A DNA stretch of 37,684 nucleotides from CAYMCQ01 sp964389025 (GTDB lineage: Bacteria > Verrucomicrobiota > Verrucomicrobiia > Limisphaerales > CAYMCQ01). The translations under genes and the position numbers were made by a program. This document shows positions 31,960-37,684 of the stretch, in pieces (positions within the stretch are counted from its first letter, which is position 1; each line of letters begins with the position of its first letter). The stretch lies in NCBI GenBank assembly GCA_964389025.1, contig CAYMCQ010000037.1, positions 1 through 37,684 on the forward strand, given 5' to 3'. The notes beneath the pieces were generated by a model. It searched no databases and was not told where the DNA came from. It saw nothing but the letters and a program-made list of their open reading frames with translations.

Positions 31960-32910
31960 ATGGCTGTCCCTCAACCATTCCAGTATCAAGGCAGCAAGCG
32001 GGCGCTGGCCTCATTGATTCTGCAATATCTTCCCGTGAACACCACGCGGCTGGTCGAGCCGTTCTGCGGTTCCGCTGCCCTGTCCAGCGCGGCGGCGGCG
32101 CGCGGGCGGGCAAAAGAATTCTGGCTCAATGATTTTAACGCGCCGCTGGCGCAGTTGTTGTCCTTGATCATCAACATCCCGAAGGAGCTTGGAAAATTTT
32201 ACAAGGAACTCTGGCGGGCGGACCACGAGGATGCGCTGGAGCATTACTATCAGGTGCGGGAGTCGTTCAACCGCACGCAGGATGCGCGGCTGCTTTTGTA
32301 TCTGCTGGCCCGCTGCGTGAAGGGCGCGGTGCGCTACAACGCGGAAGGGTTGTTCAATCAAAGTCCCGACAAGCGCCGCCTAGGCACGCAGCCGGAAACA
32401 ATGCAGGCCAACCTCAACGCCATTTCGGCTTTGTTGCGCGGCAAAACCATCGTCACTTCGTTGAGCTACGAAAATGTGCTGGCGAATGTGCGCGAGGATG
32501 ACGTGGTCTATATGGACCCGCCGTATCAAGGCGTTTGCGGGGAACGCGACTCGCGGTATTTCTCCGGGATTTCGGTGGATGATTTCGTGGCGCAACTGGC
32601 AGTGTTGAATTTGAAAAATGTCCGCTACCTCGTGAGTTACGACGGGCGTTTGGGAAATCGCAGCTATGGCAAGCCGTTGCCGGCAAAGCTGCATTTGACG
32701 CTGGTGGAAATTGAAGCCGGGCGTTCCTCGCAGGCAACGTTGCTTGGCCGTGACGAAATGACGGTGGAATCGTTGTATCTTTCTCCGGCGCTGGCCAAGG
32801 AATTGGAAGCGCGCCCCACGGTGCATCACCGACACCGGGACGAGCAAATGCAATTGATGGAAACGCCCCCTCCTTATGGCAAAGCCAAAATATCCAAAAG
32901 AGTTTCTTGA
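31960..32910 (+). CDS. DNA adenine methylase (Dam/D12 class)
   Basis: A 316-residue alpha-class adenine-N6 methyltransferase. It begins with the QYQGSKRALA block, has motif I VEPFCGSAALS, and motif IV DPPY (VVYMDPPYQGVCG), with the conserved region (YNAEGLFNQ) of the D12 class. The target sequence cannot be read from the gene. It lies 10 bp after the aldehyde dehydrogenase stop and overlaps the HNH endonuclease gene by 35 bp, the typical layout of a restriction-modification unit. Its presence interrupts a run of metabolic genes. Confidence 0.9.
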   Translation: MAVPQPFQYQGSKRALASLILQYLPVNTTRLVEPFCGSAALSSAAAARGRAKEFWLNDFNAPLAQLLSLIINIPKELGKFYKELWRADHEDALEHYYQVRESFNRTQDARLLLYLLARCVKGAVRYNAEGLFNQSPDKRRLGTQPETMQANLNAISALLRGKTIVTSLSYENVLANVREDDVVYMDPPYQGVCGERDSRYFSGISVDDFVAQLAVLNLKNVRYLVSYDGRLGNRSYGKPLPAKLHLTLVEIEAGRSSQATLLGRDEMTVESLYLSPALAKELEARPTVHHRHRDEQMQLMETPPPYGKAKISKRVS

Positions 32911-33595
32911 ACTCTGCGCCTCCGTCACTGGAAAGCGCCCGAAGACTGTGATTGATCACCTTCTCAAGCATGGGCATATCACGACGGAAGAATTGAAAAA
33001 TAAATACGGCTACGATCATCCGCCGCGAGCAGCGCGCGATGTTCGGGAGCTGGGCATTCAACTTGAAACCTTTCGCGTCGTTGCCGCCAATGGGCGCAAG
33101 ATCGCGGCTTACCGGTTTGCCGACCCAACCAAGAAACAATTTCGACGATTCAGCGGGCGCACCGGTCTTTCTAAAAACATTAAAGAGCAACTCATCGCGA
33201 AATATGGCTGCCAGTGCTTCATCTACTTGGAAAAAATGGATGAGCCAAACTTGCAGATTGACCATCGTGTCCCTTACGAGGTGGCCGGAGACAGTGACGA
33301 TCTCAATCCCGATGACTTCATGCTGCTCTGCGGTTCGGCGAACCGCGCAAAATCATGGTCGTGCGAACATTGCGAGAACTGGAAAAACACGAAGGACAAA
33401 AACATCTGCTTGTCATGCTATTGGGCTTACCCCGAAAAATATACTCATGTGGCGATGCGACAAATCCGGCGAATTGATCTTGTGTGGCAGGGCAAAGAAG
33501 TCGCGCAATACGACAAGCTGAAGTCGGACGCCGCAAAATCGGGTTTGGAAATTCCACAGTTTGTTAAGGATATTCTCGCAAGAGCGTTGAAATAA
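32876..33595 (+). CDS. HNH restriction endonuclease
   Basis: A 239-residue protein with an N-terminal winged-helix-like part (residues 1-75, HITTEELKNKYGYDHPPRAARDVRELG) and an HNH nuclease: LQIDHRVPYEVAGD holds the His, and a later zinc-binding part has CGSANRAKSWSCEHCENW and CLSCYW. This resembles HNH endonucleases paired with Dam-type methylases. It overlaps the methylase gene by 35 bp; the ATG at 32876 leaves the first strand intact. Likely the restriction half of a type II system; specificity unknown. Confidence 0.85.
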   Translation: MAKPKYPKEFLELCASVTGKRPKTVIDHLLKHGHITTEELKNKYGYDHPPRAARDVRELGIQLETFRVVAANGRKIAAYRFADPTKKQFRRFSGRTGLSKNIKEQLIAKYGCQCFIYLEKMDEPNLQIDHRVPYEVAGDSDDLNPDDFMLLCGSANRAKSWSCEHCENWKNTKDKNICLSCYWAYPEKYTHVAMRQIRRIDLVWQGKEVAQYDKLKSDAAKSGLEIPQFVKDILARALK

Positions 33596-33632
33596 CGATG
33601 GTTATTATGAACTATCAAAACCGAATCAACTT

Positions 33633-34973
33633 ATGAACCTGCGCACCCTGCTTACCAAAATTAAGAACGGCGAAATTGACACGGTCATCGTGGCATTCCC
33701 TGACGTCTTCGGGCGTCTGGTCGGCAAACGCTGCACCGGCGAATTCTTTCGCAAGCACGCCCAGCACGGCACGCACGGCTGCAGTTACCTCCTGACGGTG
33801 AATATCGAAATGGATCCGCTCGACGGTTTCCAACTCGCCAACTGGGACAAGGGCTTTGGCGACTTCGAGCTGCGGCCGGATTTTTCCACGCTGCGCGTGC
33901 TGCCCTGGCAGGCCGGAACTGCGCTGGTCATTTGTGATTCGTTGCATGCGGACGGGAAACGGGTAGCCGAAGCGCCGCGTTCTGTTTTGCGCCAGCAGAT
34001 TGATGCGTTGGGGAAGAAAGGTTTGACCGCCGCCATCGCCAGCGAACTAGAATTCTTCCTCTTCAACCAGAGTTATCACGACGCATTTACCGGCGATTAC
34101 CGGAATCTTATTCCCTCCAGCGATTACCGGATTGATTACCACACCATGCAACCCACTCGCGACGAACCGCTCATGCGGCTCGTGCGCAACTCGATGGCTG
34201 CCGCCCGCGTTCCGGTCGAGTCCAGCAAGGGCGAATGGGGGCGGGGCCAACATGAAATCAACTTCGTCTATGATGCGCCGCTGGCGATGGCGGACATGCA
34301 CGTCCTGTTCAAGCAAGGTATCAAGGAAATCGCCTCACAACAGGGCAAAGCCATCAGCTTCATGGCCAAACCGTGGCACACCGAGGTGGGCAGCAGTTGC
34401 CACATTCACATCAGCCTCTGGCGCGGCGGAAAAAATCTTTTCTGGGATGCGAAGTCCGGCGGCTCGAAATGTTTCCGCCAGTTTCTCGGCGGCTTGATGA
34501 AATACGCCCCTGAACTCGGTTGCCTCTTCGCGCCAACGATCAATTCCTTCAAGCGTTATCAGTCGGCCAGTTGGGCGCCGACACGGATGGCGTGGTCGCG
34601 CGACAACCGCACGGTCGGCTTCCGCGTGGTCGGCCATGGCAATTCCTTCCGCATTGAAAACCGGATGCCGGGCGCGGATGCAAATCCGTATCTGGCTTTC
34701 GCAGCGATGATGGCAGCGGGCATGGCGGGCGTGGAGGAACAACTCGATTGCGGCCCGGAATACATCGGCAACGCCTACGTGGACACCAAACTGCCCGCGC
34801 TGCCGGGGTCACTCCGCGAAGCGGCGGAGCGGCTTGATCGGAGCAAACTCGCGCGCAAGGCGTTCGGCGAACGCGTTGTGGATTTTTATGTTCACACGGC
34901 GCGGCTGGAGGTTCAGGCTTTTGAAAGCGCTGTGACGGATTGGGAACGTCGTCGGTATTTTGAGCAGATTTAG
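33633..34973 (+). CDS. Glutamine synthetase-family ligase
   Basis: A 446-residue gamma-glutamyl ligase of the glutamine synthetase superfamily. Its N-terminus (LRTLLTKIKNGEIDTVIVAFPDVFGRLVGKR) and the glutamate-binding/ATP-site blocks (ELEFFLF, GEWGRGQHEINFVYDA, FMAKPWHTEVGSSCHIHISLW, NSFKRYQSASWAPTRMAWSRDNRTVGFR and ENRMPGADANPYLAFAAMMAAG) are complete. The form resembles gamma-glutamylpolyamine-type ligases (PuuA-like) more than housekeeping GlnA. Neighbouring alcohol and aldehyde dehydrogenases support an amine or amino-alcohol route. It begins 38 bp after the HNH stop. Confidence 0.9.
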   Translation: MNLRTLLTKIKNGEIDTVIVAFPDVFGRLVGKRCTGEFFRKHAQHGTHGCSYLLTVNIEMDPLDGFQLANWDKGFGDFELRPDFSTLRVLPWQAGTALVICDSLHADGKRVAEAPRSVLRQQIDALGKKGLTAAIASELEFFLFNQSYHDAFTGDYRNLIPSSDYRIDYHTMQPTRDEPLMRLVRNSMAAARVPVESSKGEWGRGQHEINFVYDAPLAMADMHVLFKQGIKEIASQQGKAISFMAKPWHTEVGSSCHIHISLWRGGKNLFWDAKSGGSKCFRQFLGGLMKYAPELGCLFAPTINSFKRYQSASWAPTRMAWSRDNRTVGFRVVGHGNSFRIENRMPGADANPYLAFAAMMAAGMAGVEEQLDCGPEYIGNAYVDTKLPALPGSLREAAERLDRSKLARKAFGERVVDFYVHTARLEVQAFESAVTDWERRRYFEQI

Positions 34974-34997
34974 TTTGGTGACCGGAATAATCTCACC

Positions 34998-36185
34998 ATG
35001 ACAAAACGAGTGAACTCCGCATCGCGGATACAGGCTGGGCGAACGAAGCGTGGTAATTGCCGGCTGTTGTCGCCCGGTTGGAGCGAGAAAACCCGCCGCG
35101 TGTTGGAACGGCTGATTGATCGCGGCGCAAACCGGAACCTTCCGGTGGTTTTCGATTTCGACAACACACTCGTGGCCGGTGATCTTCAGGAGGCCACGCT
35201 CGCGGTGCTCGCGCGTGCCGGACGGCTGACCGCCGCGCGAATCCCCGCGACGCTCAGTCCGTCGTTTCGCCTGCCCGGCAAGGGGCGACGAACCTTGTCG
35301 GGGAGCGCTGACATCACCGAATACTACGAAGCGTTTTTGTCCCCGACCATGCATGGCAAGCTTGACACGACGCCGCTGGCCAACAGTTATGCGTGGGCCA
35401 TCGAGGTGCTTGCGGGTTTGCGCGTCTCGGATGTGGTAGGCGCGACCCAAGAAGTTTGCCGGCTCTCGCGTTTGCCTGCGCCCGGCTACATCGAGGTCAC
35501 CCCGGGAAAGACTCGTTTTCCCGTGCCGACTTTTTACCCGGAGATGGTGGAACTGGTCGCCGAGTTGGTTCGCCGTAGTTTCGATGTTTGGATTGTTTCC
35601 GCCACCAATGTCTGGGGAGTGCGCTACATGGTGCAAAACGAATTAAATCCGCGGCTGCGGCAACACGGAGTGCGAACCGGCCTGCGCCCGGATCATATCA
35701 TCGGCATCTCAACCCTCCTTGCTGACCGGCATGACCATCTCTACAAGGACTGTCTCCTCGTGCAGGAGAACCCACGCTACGCGGCGCTCGACGAAAACGT
35801 CGCAAAAAACTTCCGGCTCACTAGTCGTCTGCAATTTCCCGTCCCCATCTACTCGGGCAAAGTCGCCTGCATTCTCGACACGATTGGCCGCCCGCCGCAT
35901 CTCTGCGTCGGCGACAGTCCCGGTGACCACGCCATGCTGACCTTCAGCAAGAACCGTCTCTGGGTCGCGCGGCTGGAAAAATCGGATCACTTGAATCAAA
36001 TCGCCCGGATCATTCGCACCACCGGAACTGCCGGTTGGTTGTTGCAGGCCACCAGCAACGAGACCAAGCCGTGCTTTGTGTCCGACCTCGACGCGTTCGC
36101 GCGGCAAAATACAAATCTATCCCGCGAAGTGCGTGCCTCCGCCCGAAAGTTGTCCGCTTTGAGCAAACGACTGGCCTCGTCCTGA
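34998..36185 (+). CDS. HAD-superfamily phosphatase
   Basis: A 395-residue haloacid dehalogenase-type phosphohydrolase. The nucleophile motif is FDFDNTLVAGD (Asp53 and Asp55), motif II is the Ser in WIVSATN, and motif IV is CVGDSPGDHAM. A large insert (about 100-190) is the cap region. The N-terminal about 40 residues are Arg/Lys-rich and may not be present if a later start is used, although the ATG at 34998 is the only one near. It follows the GS-family ligase by 25 bp and ends opposite the MFS transporter. Substrate unknown; a phosphorylated metabolite is presumed. Confidence 0.85.
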   Translation: MTKRVNSASRIQAGRTKRGNCRLLSPGWSEKTRRVLERLIDRGANRNLPVVFDFDNTLVAGDLQEATLAVLARAGRLTAARIPATLSPSFRLPGKGRRTLSGSADITEYYEAFLSPTMHGKLDTTPLANSYAWAIEVLAGLRVSDVVGATQEVCRLSRLPAPGYIEVTPGKTRFPVPTFYPEMVELVAELVRRSFDVWIVSATNVWGVRYMVQNELNPRLRQHGVRTGLRPDHIIGISTLLADRHDHLYKDCLLVQENPRYAALDENVAKNFRLTSRLQFPVPIYSGKVACILDTIGRPPHLCVGDSPGDHAMLTFSKNRLWVARLEKSDHLNQIARIIRTTGTAGWLLQATSNETKPCFVSDLDAFARQNTNLSREVRASARKLSALSKRLASS

Positions 36186-36224
36186 GCCTAAGTCCTCGTT
36201 TGTTCGGAGTCGGAATGGAGACAT

Positions 36225-37550
36225 TCAGGCTTTCGCCGGTGCCGTAGGTGGCACGCGGTTCCACTGTGGTGACAGAAGCACTCCTGCCAATGCGAGTGCC
36301 ACCCCCAACCAAAGGAAGATCGGATTCCAAATATCATGCCCCTGGCCGACGAGTTTTTCCGCCCAACCGGGCAGCGTGACGCCGACGATCTGGCCCACTG
36401 AGCCGAAGCCATTGATGATGCCGCTGGCGGTGGACGCTCCCTTCTTGGTGCCGAAATCCATCGCCGCCACGCACGAGATAAGGGTGTCGGGAATGAAGAT
36501 GAGAAAGCCGATGATAAACATGCCCGCCCCAATCGCCAGCCGGGTCGCGGGCAGAAAACGGAACGTCACCATCAGCACCGCGAGGCAGAACAGGGCGATT
36601 ACGCAAACGGGCATGCGTTTGGATTTGAACAGCCGGTCGGACATCAAACCACCCACCACGCTGCCGACCGGACCGGCCAGATCAAACAGGCTGCCGAGGA
36701 ATCCCGAAGTCGCGGTGCCGGTGCCGAGGAGTTCGTTGATATACACCGGCGACCAGTAGAGCATCAAGTAGCGCGTGGGCTTAACCAAAAAATACACGCC
36801 GGCCAGCAGCCAGACCATTTTGTTGCCCAACACTTCCATCACAATCTTCCACGAGCCTTCCGGTTCCGCCTCCGGCGCTTCCTTCGGAACGATCACGTCC
36901 TCAGTTTCACCGTGATACTTTTCAATGGGCGGCAGGCCGACGTCTTCCGGACGACTTCGCTGAAACAGGAGGAACAAAATCCAAATGAGAAACAGCCCGC
37001 CGGCGGGAACAAAGAAGGCATAGCGCCACCCGAATTTTTGCGCTGCCCAGGCCGCCAGCGTCGAGCCGACGAAGCCGCCCAGCGCGTAGTTCGTGCACCA
37101 GAAACCCATGACGCTTCCGCGTTCCCGCCGGGAAAAAAATTCACCCACGTTTTTCGTCAGCGGCGCCCAGCCGCTGGACTGGCACAATCCTTGAACCGCA
37201 AACAATACCCCCATCACCAGGACGGTTGAAGACAAACCCATGGCAAGCGCAACCGTCACTGACGCCAGCATACCGCCCAGAACAATCGTGCGCGGCCCGA
37301 ACTTGTCGCCCAGCGGCCCCCAGATGAATTGGCCTGCGGCGTAAGCCACGGAATTTGCGCCGTCAATCCAGGACATGTCGGCCTTGGTCAGTCCCATGAC
37401 CTCTGGCCGCTTCAATTCGTTCTTGGCCACGGAAAACGCCTTGCGCGTGAGATAAAATCCCGCGTAGGCCAGCCAGGTGATGCCGAAGATCTGCCAGCGC
37501 CACCGCTCATAGCGTGGATTGCGGCTAACTGGCCTGGGTGCGGCGGGCAT
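36225..37550 (-). CDS. MFS transporter, organophosphate:phosphate antiporter type
   Basis: A 441-residue major facilitator protein with 12 hydrophobic helices. The N-terminal sequence WLAYAGFYLTRKAFSVAKNEL and the loop GDKFGPRTIVLGGM are typical of the OPA subfamily (GlpT/UhpT/PgtP), with the conserved Arg in LTRKAFS. A central charged loop (about residues 210-240) and the motif TRYLMLYWSPVYINELLG complete the picture. The start was set at the ATG at 37550; a TTG 16 codons upstream adds a poor N-terminus. Convergent with the HAD gene, 39 bp apart. A sugar phosphate or phosphoglycerate substrate is inferred. Confidence 0.87.
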   Translation of the reverse strand: MPAAPRPVSRNPRYERWRWQIFGITWLAYAGFYLTRKAFSVAKNELKRPEVMGLTKADMSWIDGANSVAYAAGQFIWGPLGDKFGPRTIVLGGMLASVTVALAMGLSSTVLVMGVLFAVQGLCQSSGWAPLTKNVGEFFSRRERGSVMGFWCTNYALGGFVGSTLAAWAAQKFGWRYAFFVPAGGLFLIWILFLLFQRSRPEDVGLPPIEKYHGETEDVIVPKEAPEAEPEGSWKIVMEVLGNKMVWLLAGVYFLVKPTRYLMLYWSPVYINELLGTGTATSGFLGSLFDLAGPVGSVVGGLMSDRLFKSKRMPVCVIALFCLAVLMVTFRFLPATRLAIGAGMFIIGFLIFIPDTLISCVAAMDFGTKKGASTASGIINGFGSVGQIVGVTLPGWAEKLVGQGHDIWNPIFLWLGVALALAGVLLSPQWNRVPPTAPAKA

Positions 37551-37684
37551 GCGGCTGTTTTGCCCGTAAATGTAGTTGCGGGAAACCGATGGAGGCAAGG
37601 ATGTTCAACTGCGATTCCTGCCAACTTTTTCGGAAGTATGTAGATAACGCAAATTGACTGGGATTGTAGGTTCGGCATACGCAT

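Overview
The window looks like chromosomal DNA of a soil or freshwater Verrucomicrobium of the Pedosphaera/Limisphaerales type. This is inferred from sequence features only. The genes have high GC, few strong Shine-Dalgarno sequences and many 4-bp start/stop overlaps. There is a pseudopilin of the planctomycete/verrucomicrobial kind, a split PilM-N-O-P/secretin operon, an LL-diaminopimelate aminotransferase (DapL), and gene gaps rich in small palindromic and phrase-like repeats.

Layout. 1-4.1 kb (minus strand): M29 aminopeptidase, an RHH/PIN toxin-antitoxin pair, a small exported protein, and scpB and scpA. 4.1-4.65 kb: a 424-bp gap with a degenerate repeat, a candidate small RNA with its own promoter and terminator, and tRNA-Asp(GTC). 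4.65-9.4 kb: dapL, then a metal-uptake unit (exported beta-barrel-like protein, Nramp transporter, small membrane protein, UspA) read from one promoter that carries a palindrome, with a divergent DUF971 gene. 9.4-16.7 kb: a pilus/type II secretion-like operon (PilM, PilN, PilO, PilP-like, secretin, an exported protein of unknown function) behind a truncated LysR gene, a lipoprotein and a pseudopilin. 16.7-21.0 kb: Sel1-repeat protein, the remnant of a large RHS-like exported protein, O-antigen ligase, DNA polymerase III delta' and a small alpha-beta barrel protein. 21.0-28.3 kb: a defence-type region with a type III-like methyltransferase/restriction enzyme pair, preceded by a 117-bp stem-loop, and a DUF4258-DUF2283-DUF2283 cassette reached across a 546-bp repeat mosaic. 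28.3-37.6 kb: sugar isomerase/epimerase, then a plus-strand run of alcohol dehydrogenase, aldehyde dehydrogenase, a Dam/HNH restriction-modification pair, a glutamine synthetase-family ligase and a HAD phosphatase, facing a convergent organophosphate-type MFS transporter.

Most notable: (1) a candidate RNA of about 80 nt at 4413-4492 with a perfect -35 box, complementary ends, a T8 tail and a C-rich loop that repeats the 16S anti-Shine-Dalgarno sequence; (2) a 107-bp triple-hairpin element lying in frame inside the type III methyltransferase gene; (3) a type III restriction subunit whose C-terminus carries a HEPN-like Arg-Asn-x4-His motif; (4) two restriction-modification systems and two toxin-antitoxin-like cassettes set among housekeeping genes. 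All function calls rest on motif reading. No database search was run.
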